From NCBI GenBank assembly GCA_948567375.1, contig OX419758.1, forward strand, positions 68,229,965 to 68,293,964: 64,000 nt of DNA, in the 5' to 3' direction. The DNA comes from Lunularia cruciata. Taxonomy: Eukaryota > Streptophyta > Marchantiopsida > Lunulariales > Lunulariaceae. How positions within the stretch are numbered: the stretch's first letter is position 1; every line of letters starts with the position of its first letter. The notes beneath the pieces are model-generated. The model searched no databases and had not been told where the DNA came from. It was given only the letters and a program-made list of their open reading frames with translations. Made by a program: the position numbers and the translations under genes. Positions 48,701 to 61,053 of this stretch are shown here, piece after piece.

Positions 48701-51656
48701 CTAACAGAAGCTCCTTGTTTCCGGGTCTTATATACATAAAATATACATTGATTGACTTTATATGTTATGGATAATAATTATGTAGAGAAGAACCAAAGCG
48801 AGTTATAGAAGAGCTCCTGAATCAGGAATTACAATCTGTCAAAGCCCCAGCCTTTCTCAATGCAGTTCCTATACTAGCTTCTCTTACAGTTCTCATTTTA
48901 GTTGTGGAATATTTATCTTGTATAGTAACTGAAACGCATCCAGAATGACAGTGTTTATGCTCAGATCTAATCACTATTCAAAGACGACTCAATACAAGAG
49001 GATAATCCTAAAGTTGAAATAAACTCGACACAACTCCTCTAGCTATTACATATAAAGCTTTAGCTATGACATCTTGACAGTATTGTAGCATATACTCCAA
49101 CCTAAAGTTCGTTTTTCTTTTATTTATGATCAGATTCTGACAAGAAATATCAATCATATCTATCAATGATGACAGATCTTCAACTCCGAAAATGAGGATC
49201 ATCTAAGTGTTTGGAAAACTTAGATATAAAAACTACCAACTACTGCAACAAACACACGTACATACAGGTGACAATTTATGATCAGTCTCCAACTTACCGA
49301 TGGATACAACTGTGTGTTTGTATATTTCAATTCACGTACATACTAAAACCATAACAAATTCTTCTAAGTCTCTAGCGAGCTGTTCAAATACACCTCATTA
49401 GGAGATACCCATCCACTGTATTAGAACAATTTCAATCTGTGTATTTTGTAGGTGCTTTGAACATTATTAAATAGGGGCATATATGTAAAGAAGAAGTTGG
49501 GATCAACTGATACATAACTGTAGACCTGATTCCAAGGAGATCGTCATCCCTTCAATTATAACGATTGCCTTTTACTCTTTGCTATTCTATCGGGCAACAG
49601 ATGGGAAAACCAAGCCGGAAAGCTGAATGATGTAAAAAGATCATTTACAATCACGCGAATCAGCAAGAATAAAAATCAGTTGAATCAGAATCATATTCCT
49701 TATGGCCATTGTAGGTTCTTGCTTTCGCCTATACTTATGCCCCTGCAAAGAAAAATATTATAATGTGATATTTGTAGAATAAAATGCCGAAGACAATATT
49801 TTGTTGAAATAATACTAGAAATTTCAGCGTTTTAGATCTTATAAATTATTAAAATGAATCTTAAGACCTTGTGTGAGTGGATGGAGAGAGATTTCAATAT
49901 TCTAAGGTTTGATAAACTAAACTAGTAATGGCACCTGCAATGGGCTCGTTTTACTTTCTTTCGTATCTTATCTATTACATCTTGAACGAGCTTGCTAACA
50001 TGAGCTTCTCGTCATATATTGAACATTATTGAACATTACTCCTTCATATATTGAACATTTGCGTACATTGATATTGACTTCATGGATCTTTATTAACTAA
50101 TATATACAGCAAAGTGAGAAGCCACCTACCAATTGTGCATTCCTGGTATAGGTAGGTGAGTAACAGCTGACTCTTTAATCTTCCTCCAAATCGATATCTC
50201 AGATTGAATTGATCACGAAAGTGATTCAGAGATCCTTTACACTAATCGATAGGACTCAAATTTCTTACACCATGTTTTCTGGAGAGCCAAAATTGGCTCT
50301 TTGTAATAAAGCCAATATCTCCATCTCTTTCAATTGGTACGTGCGAGTGCTGCGCCAAAACCCGCAATCTGAACAAATATACTACGATTGCAGACCTTGA
50401 GCTCCATAGACCGGATCGTCGTAACTGCACTGGATATTGCAGTGAAACAAGATTGAAGCACAGTTGTACAGATCTAACTGGGGCAAATCACATTCGAATT
50501 ATGGATTATGTATAAGTTATCTGCTCTTCTCATCTGCTGTAATCCTTCCACCTCCTCTAAATGATCCCGGGTAGTCACGCTGCAACTAGATATTTGCTAT
50601 TTCCTATCATGATCAAACAATTTAATGCTCATTCCATTTGCAAACAATTTCGGACGAGTTAATGTAGTGACAGGATGCATGTTGGAAAATATTAAGCACC
50701 AGATTATAATTTACGCGGATCTTCGTGACTGTTGGTATCTGCAAATAATCCAGACAGCTACAAGACTGAGTAGCGCGAAACCAGACATTGTTTATAGCGA
50801 GAATCAGTGGCAAGGTCTAAAGGAATGTGAGCAGTATTGTCGTCACATATTGGGACGCTGATGAACTTCGGTGCCCATGGCAGAAAGAACGTTCAGACTT
50901 GTAAACTAGAGTTTTCACAAGTGATCTTGGAGGTTCTAGTTGTACAAGAAATGTTTCTTGGAGTTTAGCTCCTGCAAGAGCTGAAAATTAATGTGTTTTG
51001 CCTATTGACTTCATTTAGATACTTAAATTTTGTATATTATATATCAAACAACTTTGAACTTCAACTAGATCGATATCTCGACAAAGTCATTTAAGGAGTC
51101 ACTAAAAACCAAATTATATATTAATGTATGTAAGTACTAGGTCTAGTATTAATACATTACTAAAATTCACAAGGCTAAGTACTAAAATTCAAATGCTGAC
51201 TAGCATTTACTCTTTACATAGAACATACGAAAATTCTTATAGCCGTTTTGAAGTTATTTGTAAAATGATACATATAAAGAAAGTGTTTGCTTGCTGTGTC
51301 GGTATGGGTGAAATGATCAACTGCAGCTTCCGCTAGACCTGGATTGATACAGGGTCTACGAGAAGCCAAATCCTAGACGGCCAAACTTTCGGCGACGTGT
51401 TTCTAGATCCCCTCGGACTTCCATCTGAAACAACAAATTTCACTCTTCCGGATCCAGAAGTGAAGCCTACTCCTTGTCGTTATCACAAAATTAGACAGAA
51501 GTTCCAAGACTATGTACATCAACAAGTATTACTTTCTCTATATCCATCGGGGTGAGCTCATGACTGCTTGCCCCTCCCGATAAACAATTGGGCTGGTACA
51601 TTGGTTTTCGATGTCCTTGATGCTTCAATTTCAATAAAAAAAGGCCAAATCAAATT
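45729..51656. other. Long stretch without a recognised gene
   Basis: 5.9 kb after the AHL gene. No family-level coding signal, RNA gene or transposon termini found. The minus-strand frame at 46,867-47,079 (GNVTYYFHWNGRPCMFI) looks protein-like but I cannot place it. Small local repeats at 46,660-46,750 (caaggtt..acaggcaagg) and 50,025-50,065 (ttgaacatt). Confidence 0.5.
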
Positions 51657-51905
51657 ATGTTCTCTCCAAATAGAAATAGACTTGAGTTTCATTACAATCA
51701 GGTAATACGTCCAGATTTATTGCTAAAAATTAATTATGAAAACATAATGGAAGTTCCCAGATTGTGTAAAATAATAGTAGTTCCAAAGGCACCCTCAAAT
51801 TTCATAAAGAATGTTAAATTAGCTATGGAAATTGTTTGTGGTCAAAAATTCATACAGACACGAAGTAGAGGTTCGACAGGAAAGTCGTTTCGATTCAATA
51901 AATTT
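51657..51905 (+). pseudogene. rpl5: Nuclear copy of mitochondrial rpl5 5' part (NUMT)
   Basis: 83 codons match the N-terminal half of plant mitochondrial ribosomal protein uL5: [53 protein letters not shown] and [11 protein letters not shown]. Similarity stops at 51,905; the frame then runs into unrelated residues and a stop at 51,939. Genuine uL5 is about 180-190 aa, so more than half is missing. It lies in ordinary nuclear DNA (no other mitochondrial gene nearby), as expected for a mitochondrial DNA insertion. The preceding ~100 bases (aaaaaaaggccaaatcaaatt before the ATG) may also be mitochondrial. The intact frame suggests a fairly recent transfer. A functional nuclear gene is unlikely without a presequence and the C-terminal half. 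Confidence 0.8.
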
Positions 51906-52517
51906 GGTATGGACTTTCTCTACTTAAAGGTTGACAGTTAGAAGTCATCTGATCAATTTATGAAGTCCTGCATACACACTCCACTCTAATTGGGAACGCC
52001 CGACAGAATCAAATTCGTTTCCAACATCGAAAACTTGATGTGACATAACGGCATCCTAACCTAAACCGGAACAGTTGGAAGGAGATTAGTGCAGTGGAGC
52101 CTGATCATGACTTCGTGAAGTTGAAGGCATTGTACATGTGCACCAACATGTTTGCAAACTCAAAATCGCTGACACGCTGAGGATGCATGCATTTGTACCT
52201 CAGACTCTAGTTTTATGTACATCTATATTCAATTGAACATGTACATAACCGATATAGAATATATTCATCGTAATAAAAAGCTCCTCCATGAAGCTACCAC
52301 TTATCACTACCCATACCTGAACATGCCTATTAAACTTCAAGCACTACATAGCGATCCATTCTCACTTGTCAATAATGATATAGCCTATATCTCTCATTCT
52401 CTGGCTCATCTCCACATGGAGAAAAGGGCGACAAGAGAAAAGGGCGACCACATGCGGGAATCGCAGTTTCTCCACTTGCGGGAATCGCATGTTTCGCTTG
52501 TCAGACATTAAAATTCA

Positions 52518-53327
52518 GAGAAGTTTCACAATCTGACTCTTTTCTGCCGGTATTTTACAATATGACTCTGTTTCATTCTGACAGGGAACGAAGGTCTGGC
52601 CCCAGGTCTGCCCGCAAGAGTCGCCCGTGAACGAGAGTCTTCCCGCGACCCAGTTGCCCATGACAGAGAGATTGTGTCAAAACGGGACATCACAGCTTGT
52701 ACGCTTGCCTCGGTGACAGTAGAAGTTTCATGTAATTTTCGTACATCTCCACCAGTCTGAACAAACCTTGTTATGAAATTGTTCTTAATAATTTTCCGCG
52801 TTATCCACGAAATGACTGTTAACCAAAGTTAGAGAATTCTAAAATTCAAACTGTCATCTTATTAACTTGTGACCGTCACACTATAGAAACTGGTTTCAGA
52901 TTTTCAGTGAAAAGTTATTTCATCCTCGGTTATGGAGGTGAAGTCCTGAAATGTAATGCTTCATATCAAAGAAAAATTCTCCCATTTATTGCCCACATAT
53001 GCCCCATAGTGCTCTTTCATAACAGATCTAATGTGTTTGGCTATGGTGCGTGTATAAAGCAGTAAACAGTAAGTTGATGGGATCGCATGGGGTATGACTG
53101 CGGATCGGGTGTAAATGCTACATGCAAAGTAGTCTCTATGAACGCGCAGACATAGTAGCACGGGCTATTCTCGCTTGTGAGCTACTCTCATTCACGACAC
53201 GAGCAGACTATTAATTTGTTTGAAATAGGGTCATACGATGAAAAAGGGTTATATGGTGAAATAAACGTAAATAGCGTCATATGGTGAAATACCGGGGCAG
53301 AAACGGAGTCATATTGTGAAATTTCTC
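52518..53327. mobile_element. 810-bp element with ~60-bp terminal inverted repeats
   Basis: Left end GAGAAGTTTCACAATCTGAC... and the reverse complement of the right end GAGAAATTTCACAATATGAC... align over about 60 bases, including CCGGTATTT and ATATGAC. The right end continues with subterminal direct repeats of the type tcatatggtgaaat (about 53,230, 53,250, 53,277, 53,310). No transposase frame inside, so probably a non-autonomous DNA transposon or MITE. No target duplication is convincing. Confidence 0.6.
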
Positions 53328-53428
53328 CAAACTTTTATATATGCACACTCAATGCGAGGTGACGCCAAAGCCATCGAGCTAGAACAGTTGGGCGGTACTG
53401 GCTAGTTTGTGTGGAGCTTCGCCCAGAA

Positions 53429-53731
53429 CTGTTGGTTGCAATACAAAACGGCCATATGGAGAGGAAGGACTATGCCTGCGCATGTGACTTCCCTCCTGTG
53501 GTCAAAAGCAAGAGTGACCTCAAAGACAAGTAGGAAAGTTTTGACTCCATGGCCAACACGTCTGATGGACTTAATGGATGTTACAATCTCGACGAAGTGA
53601 AGAAGGAAATGGACGTGCTGCATTACATAGATGAAAGCATGGTGAGCAATTTCCTAGTGGGAATTGCCCGCAAGTTTCTCTATGCAAAGTCCCGGAAGTT
53701 CACAATGGTTACCTTGTTGACCGGGATCAAC
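53429..53731 (+). pseudogene. Unrecognised exon-like remnant
   Basis: One frame reads LLVAIQNGHMERKDYACACDF, then PPVVKSKSDLKDK, stop (TAG at 53,531), then ESFDSMANTSDGLNGCYNLD, EVKKEMDVLHYIDESMVSN, FLVGIARKFLYAKSRKF and ends ...TGINK before gtaata, a possible donor. The composition is that of a real protein but the in-frame stop and lack of an open continuation at the next acceptor (53,980) point to a pseudogene. I do not recognise the family. Confidence 0.4.
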
Positions 53732-56700
53732 AAGGTAATAGGATCAGCTGATGGGAGTCGATCTTTCAAGTCCCGATCCACAAGATATCCCCGAACTGCG
53801 AAAAATATGGTAGAACCAACGGCTAGGTGATTTCCATGGTCCGTTTACTTCAACCACTTTTTTGTGTATTCGATTTCGATTTCGATTAAATATGCTAGTA
53901 CTTATTATTGTTTTGGGTTCTGAACTTTCTCTGACGGATGGGTTCACTCTTGGATGACAATCGAGCTGCTTTATTCTTACAGGAGAGAAGAGATTAGCCC
54001 TTGAAGATATTCGGCTTACCAGAACGTTGCGAATAGAATTCTCCGAGCATATATCAGCGTATGCTAAGTCGATCATAATCATAAATAACACTTGTCAGAG
54101 ATTGTATTAGTGTCTAGGACTAGCCCACTTTCTTACCCGCAATTGCTGACTCTAGTTGCCTTGTCACTCTATTTGAGAAATTCTGAGCAGTTGTATTATT
54201 GTTCTGAAAAAAGTAGATTGCTTAGCTGTAGCGTGGTCATTCTAGTTCAGAACTGCCTGTACTTACTTTACTATGCATAACGCATTTCGGATAAATTTTT
54301 CAAGATATAATTGCAGTTATGAGTGTGAGCGAAATGGCAGCGAACTCCTTTTGGAAGTGCCTAAGGACTAGGTCGCAGCTGTCGTAAAGTATGAATGCAA
54401 GACCGGAATTTGGCGAGAATATGGTATAGAGCGGGTCAGAGCAGCCCCTTAACCACAGGACTGGACTCCTTCAAAACGGAATGATGATGCGTAGATATTC
54501 TGTGCTGAAGAGGGGAATTCAAATCCAGAAGAACGTAGAGGCTCAGGTTTTTGCCCCTTCTTTAAGCCAAAAACTAAGAACTGGTTCCGCAATGGAGGAG
54601 TTTGCCGAAAACTGCAGCGGGTCATATCGAGACCAGAAAATGCTCCTGTGTATTTTCGTTGCAGTTTGGTTTGCGCAAATTGGATGAGGACCACATCCAA
54701 TCAAACCTATGAAAAATGGTCTTTGGAGGCTGAGCGGGGAGAACTAATTTGGATTAAGTCTGTCGAGGAGTACGGTGAAAATCGGAGAATGTGGGAATCA
54801 CACGACGTTAGTTTGCAACGGCACTTTTACTTGTGAAGCTGCTTTAGTTTTTCCTGGCACTTCTCCCGACTCCGAATTGACCAGGTCGAATGCTTAAGCT
54901 ACCCCGTACATGCTACCTTTCAAACCGATCGGAAAACATGTGAAGAAATAGTAAATGATCATGATTATAGTTTCAGAGCAATACATCCATGGATCGCAAT
55001 GAAGTGCTGGAAAGAGGTCAATTCGCATCAGGTCATATGGCGGTATTACAGTGGGAACAGGGCTTTCAATCACCTCATCCCCAGATATACAATTCGTAAA
55101 GCTTTTAAAGATCCCGTCTGTACCAACCGTCACAGGAATGTCTTTCTTACGTACGAGGACAATCACCAGGAGAAGCAAAACTTGCCACGGATTTATAAGA
55201 TGAACTGCACAAGGGTTGATCAAGCAAAAGGGTGTTGGTTGACTGGAGAGTACAAGGACGGACATGAGTACCGACGATTGGGAAAGAGAATCCAATGACA
55301 CTGAGGACGCGTCTAATAAGCAGATGTTTGCATGCTGGAAGTACAAGAATGGGACTTTGAAGCAGTTGTAAGCGGCACGGCAAGCGGCAACAGGATCAGT
55401 GCACAGAAAGAAAAAACACAACACAACAACTCAGGCTTACCAGGCATACTGAGCTTTCAAGTATATTCTGGTAATTCATGTGATGGTGGTGAGTTTTGGG
55501 CACAGATCCAAGGAAAATTCGCAGAGTTCATGACGGCAGTTTCTCTCGGCCGCACTGGAGAGGACTTTGCAATCGGTCTGTTAAATTAATCTGACTAATA
55601 TTGAGTTAACCAAGCTTGACGTAGTAAACTTCGCAAAAGGTCTGCTGTATAGTTCCAGTAAGATTGTTGTTTGAAGGATCTAGGCTTCCATGTCGGTGAG
55701 CGTCAAAGGACTGGAAGGTATAGGACCTTAGTTTCAGACCTTAGTTTCAGAGCTGTTGGTAGGAGGTGTTAAGTAGCGCGTTCCGAGCAGGTGGACCAAC
55801 TGAACCGGAATGGGGCTGGTAAATTGATTTCTGGACAACTATAAGGAGATTATGTCCAATTTCACACGAGTCAGTACCATGACTACACCTTTCGTAGAGA
55901 TCGTTAGATCCTCAAAAATTGGATTCGCTAGGTCCAAAATTGGCGAGGTTCCCTAGTAAGATTATCTGGTTACCAAACCACGCCCCACCAAACTCTTGCA
56001 CTCATCCAAGGAGACGGGGTTGAACTACGAATTCGAATGCTTGCAACGCGGAGGACTCGAACTGACTGCCTGCCCGGTCGAGGGTAGAAGAGCTTTCTGC
56101 GATGTGGACGAAATTCAGGCACCTTCTCGGAGTTTCTAATTCTGGGGAACCGGGAAGTAGCTCGAACTCCACTGCACCGAAGTGGATTGACTCGCATCAA
56201 AGTTCCCTTCGAGAGCGCAAAACTGAATTGGATGCGCGTTGATGGATATCATATCTCTGGTACGATGTGTTCGCAGATAATGACCAAGAGGATCATTGTA
56301 TGGATTGTCTCGCGTAGGAAGGCTACCGATCGAAGGCCGTGAAGTAGCACGATTACGACAATTAAAACGTCGTCTGTAAGCAGGTATATGATCTATATTT
56401 CATCCCTCAATGAAACTCAACATGTCCTGCATCGTCGTCCACATCCCGTGTGATAAAAGACACAACTCTTGGAGATAATGCATCGATCCTGAATCCAGGA
56501 ATCCCTGAAGTTTCTATCTCTTCACTTTATTTTCATATAGTTATGGGCCATCTCACTGCAGTAAAAGCCAGCGGTGGGCTCCGAACTGGACATGTTCTTA
56601 TGGTGCCATACTTGTGTTCCTTGACTATTTCCGACGTGCTTTTCCGACACTAGCTTCAGGTTCTCTTTGCTGTCTGTCGCTAATATCAGCAGCTCCCTTC

Positions 56701-58696
56701 CTGGTACCTAAAAGAATTTCGTTTTGCGTTTGTCATGACTGTACGTAGCAACCAAGTTTACTTTCACACCCTGAACTGAAAAAGTTGTACGTTTTGCAAC
56801 ATATCGTCAGTGGTAACAGCGGTCCATGAGAATACCCAACCCTTGTTCACTATACGGAAAAACTCTTTAGTATACAACTTGCTTTCTTTATCCTCGTCTA
56901 CAGCTGATTGCGCTGGGGTAGTAAACAGTCCTTGACAAGGGAAAGCACTTGATGCCTCTTCGATGTGATACATGACAGGCTTGAAGATCGCCCAAATCTT
57001 CCTATCTCGAGACTCAAAAGTTTTACCAGAATCTTACCTCACAAGAAAATCAAGTCTGGTGAACGGCGATTTCTGAACCGTTCAGAAGGAAATCGGAGTA
57101 CAATACGTAATTAAAGCATCAATTTCCTTGCATTTAAATTGCTATGATATGCAATGGGAATATCGGTGAAGACAGGTATGGGAGACCATATAATAGTGGG
57201 ATGCTAATCTGAAGGAACAACGACCTTCAAGTCTTTTACGTTGTGAATCGTATTGTTTTAATTTGCAATATCTTCCCTGCTTCTACTCATTTTATTGTAC
57301 TTGATAGGATCTTTCATCTCCGACCACCCTTCCCCTACCATGGCATCTCTCTCTACTTATTATCTGTACTACAGTGTAGGGGAAGATTCAGATGCATCCT
57401 AGTAAAAGAAGCCGATTTTCAAGACTTAGCAGTGCCATGGGAACGTGTGTTCTTTCCTCATCCGAGTGATCTTTGAGTACCTTTGACTTTCTGTTTACCT
57501 AGAGTATCCTCTCCAACTTTTCAACGTCCTCATAACCGGATTTGTGCGGTGATCTTCTCTTCTACGTGGGCTCTTATTTTAGTCGGAGCGGAAGCAGCAT
57601 ATCAGATCATACCACGCAAAACCCAAGCACATACAGGAGCATAAACCCACCGGCAGATTTAGGTAAGCGATTGAGTAGCTAGGACTGATCAACCGGTTCC
57701 GGTTTCTAGATGTATAGTAGATTACATAGTCTGAGCCTGGACCTTGTCCGGAACTCCAATTCGTCCCTCCATCTCTGCAAAATGGGGTTGCGCTGTGCAT
57801 CATTTTAGCCTGCTCACGTGCACAATACCAGCGATGCGAAATTGAAGGTGATGTGCAACGGACGTGCAGTTTTTGTAGCCTTCAACTGGTAGGAACTATG
57901 CGGGACTATCACAGGTTGTAGATGGGGCCACTAATAATTTCTGACGGTCGTGTCTCTTAGGTTTCAGATTGCTCTTTCATCAGTAAATGAATGTGGTTAT
58001 TAATATCCCATTCCCAGTCCACAAAAGTAACAATATCTTTGTCAACGAATGCTTGTAGAGATGTACACAGTAAGATTACAGAGAATTCCTCAATTGCAAC
58101 AGGAAGATTCTCCTGTGTCCAAAACTAATATTTGACCGGCTTTCTCCCTAGAGTACCATCTTGGGCCAAGGGTGATCGACCGTTATATATTGGCCACACA
58201 TATCGCTGAGAATTAACTATCTACAGTCGGTTATGTAGTGGACTTTCAAAGTTCACAGATCATCATCTCCTCATGGAGGGGACGCATGAGGAGAATGCAT
58301 GTTTGAGCACTGTATGAGGAGACTGGAGGGTTACAGGAGTGGAGTTGACTTTGCAAGTTTCACCCTAGATGTCTTTGAGAACCGTGGAAGCAAGAACCTC
58401 TCATATGTACATGTATCTTAAGGACATGTATCTGCCATCGCATTATTACCTCGATTAGTTCCAAACCGTCTTCAAAGTTTAGAGAAAGTGCACTACGCAA
58501 ACACAGATCGAATTTACCCTTTGTTCCTAAGCAGAGGGTCCATCGTTCGTCCAGGATTTTAACATCAGTTACGGATTGTTTTTCTAGACCAAGAGAAGTG
58601 CTGAAAATATGCGACGCTGAGAAATTCAGAAGTAGGCAGTACGTAGGAGAGAGCAGACCTGAAAGTTGGAAATACAGGAACAAAAGTCTGCCAACA
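53732..58696. other. Long stretch without a recognised gene
   Basis: 5 kb with several short open frames (54,481-54,687; 54,999-55,298; minus 54,894-55,424; minus 55,970-56,200), none with recognisable motifs. Fragments such as FASGHMAVLQWEQGF (about 55,020) could be decayed exons. The last part should contain the promoter of the oxidase gene. Confidence 0.4.
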
Positions 58697-61053
58697 ATGA
58701 AGGATCTTCTACAGAGATTCAGGGCTAAAAGCATATGGATTGTCAGTGTTCTGTTGCTACTATGTCACATCAACTTTACCTCTGCTTGCATGGTTCGTAA
58801 CTATTCTATATCCATCTCACATCCTCTCTGCACTGAAGTCATGTTTCTCAGGGTCTTTTGCTTAGTGAAAGGAAAGATCTCTTGACAAAGAAATATTGCA
58901 GCATGAAAAATCGAATCTTGTTGAAGTAGTTAGTCTTATTCTGGGCCTCGCAGTCTCAGCACTGTGGTGCAAGTCAATCGGTGAATCAGTCGATATGGTC
59001 TCAAGTTAAAATGTATTCAAGCTTGAGAAACGGTTCCCAGTCACGACTGATGATGATAACCAAAGATTTGTGGCGGATTGAAGCCAGCTTGGAAATGCCC
59101 GACGTATCGCTGACAAACTGGTGATTTAATGCAGCCTGTACGCAGAGTTCTAGCTACCTCATCGGAGATTAGTACCTGTCTGCGCCCAGCTCAAGCTAAA
59201 GTCGTATTGCCCGGCAACTCAGACTATGAGGCTGCACGCGGCCATGTCTTCAACCATCGGTTTCTGTATGAGCCGGCAGCATTCGTGTTTGTAACCACAG
59301 TTTCCCAGGTCCAGAATGCAGTCACGTGTGCAGTCCAACTGAAGATAGGAATTGCTCCCCGTAGTGGAGGTCACTCCTACGAAGATTATTCTCTTGGTGA
59401 ATCTCTACCCGAGATTGAAGCAACAAACAACTGCATCATGATTGTGATCGTTACCGTCAACCTCTGAATATGTATTTTCTGTTCTTTCAATGAAATTATA
59501 ATTTCAAGTTGTCGTATGGTCTCCCATACACAACTTCCACTCTGAAGTTCACATCCAAAATGATTTGGACTCCCGAAGCTGACAGAGTAGATATTTTGAT
59601 GCTGTCGCCTGTCTTGTTGTCATGGTTTCTCTGCATTGCTTCTGAAATGGTGGGTGATTTGTTTACCTGTTGGCAGGCGGGCGAGACGGTGTTTTGGTGG
59701 TGGATTTGGGTGGAATGAACAAGACTGTTCTCAACAAGACAACAGGGCTTGCGACAGTGGGAGCGGGTGCTAGGTTGGGTCCAATGAAACTGGCTCTTTG
59801 GAATCAGGGTAAAGTATCTACTCCTTCAGGAACTTGTCCCAGTGTGGGTGTGGGAGGGCATTCTCTTGGTGGTGGATGGGGCTTCCTTTCGAGGAAGTTC
59901 GGGATAATGTCTGACAGTATTGTGGAAGCGCAAGTGGTGACCGCCACGGGAAGTGTGGTAATTACAAACTCAAGGACCAACCCGGATCTCCTCTTTGCTC
60001 TGCGAGGAGCTGGCGCAAACTGTTATGGTAAGAAGCAAATGTGCCTCACTTGAACCTTTTATATCCGAAGGCCAGAGTCACCTTCACACTTCTTTCCAGC
60101 TGTTATGTGAATTAACTGCAGACTTGCATATTATATTTGCTTTTGACTTAGACAGGATCCAATCACGAGCGAATTCGATTTATCTTTGAACCTTCTACTC
60201 TCCTGCTTTGATGATTCAGCCTCTGAGCTCGATATGTGCAGGTATTGTTACACAATTCACTTTCAAGACTTACGACGTCTCGAGAAAAGTCACACAGTTC
60301 AGATACACCTTCAACCGAACCCTTTTTGCAAATACCACCAAAGCTTACCAGACCTGGGGACTCACCGTAACTTCGGATGTCTCAGCTTCCTTATACCATG
60401 ACAAAGGCGGAAGCAATTTGATCCATGGTATATATCTTGGCCCGAAGTCCAATATCAAGACCATCATGAGACCCTTCCTGTCAAATCTCCCAGCTCCACT
60501 AACCACAGAGGAGACGGAGGTCGATTACATCACCAGTGTGCTTACCAACGCAGGATTTCAAGCCACGGACTCTATCTCTGTTCTAGACCTCAAGAACTAT
60601 ACATACCCTACTGCCACTTTCAAATCCAAATCAATCTTCGTGAAGAAAAGTGGTTTCTCCGATGCTGGGATCCAAGCATATGTCCAAGCTATGGAGGCAG
60701 GTGCTTCATCATCCTATTGTATCTTCGACTTGTTTGGCGGCTCTGGTTCGGCGATCAACAAAATTGCTCCCAATGCCAGCGCTTGGATGCACAGGGACGC
60801 TCTATTCAGCATTCAGATGTTCACGTACTGGCAACATCGCCCGTCTCAGGCCACGGCTGGCATCAACTGGATTGAGAACCTATGGAGCAAAGTGCGACCG
60901 TTTTCCTCCCCCGAAGCGTACCAGAACTACATTGACAGGAACATGACCCTCTACTCCTATTACGGCTCCAATCTCTCCAGGCTCAAGACCGTCAAGAAGA
61001 AGTGGGACCCTTTGAATGTGTTCAACTTCCAACAAAGTATTCCTGTGAGATAG
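58697..61053 (+). CDS. Berberine-bridge-enzyme-like FAD oxidase, secreted, 4 exons
   Basis: FAD-linked oxidoreductase of the BBE-like/glucooligosaccharide-oxidase family; members oxidise carbohydrates, alcohols or alkaloids with O2 giving H2O2, usually in the apoplast. Exons 58,697-58,792, 59,135-59,396, 59,677-60,027 and 60,242-61,053 give 506 aa, normal for the family. Exon 1 encodes a signal peptide (KSIWIVSVLLLLCHINFTSA). FAD-binding PP domain: PRSGGHSYEDYS with His112 and TCPSVGVGGHSLGGGWG with Cys173, the two expected covalent flavin anchors. Exon 4 carries the substrate domain (FKTYDVSRKVTQFRY onward) and the C-terminal BBE motif (YYGSNLSRLKTVKKKWDP, FNFQQSIPV). The start at 58,697 is chosen because it gives a clean signal peptide; an in-frame ATG lies at 58,598. 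Exon 1 donor (gttcgt) is weak. The usual GGGNFG before IVT reads GAGANCYG. Likely functional; substrate unknown. Confidence 0.92.

Noticed and set aside
54894..55424. Longest minus-strand open frame in the region (176 aa)
   Set aside because: Cys/Leu/Ser-rich with no recognisable domain; looks like chance openness opposite a decayed plus-strand sequence.
55970..56200. Arg-rich minus-strand frame and B-box-like agttcgagtcctc
   Set aside because: No family match, and no complete pol III or tRNA structure around the box.
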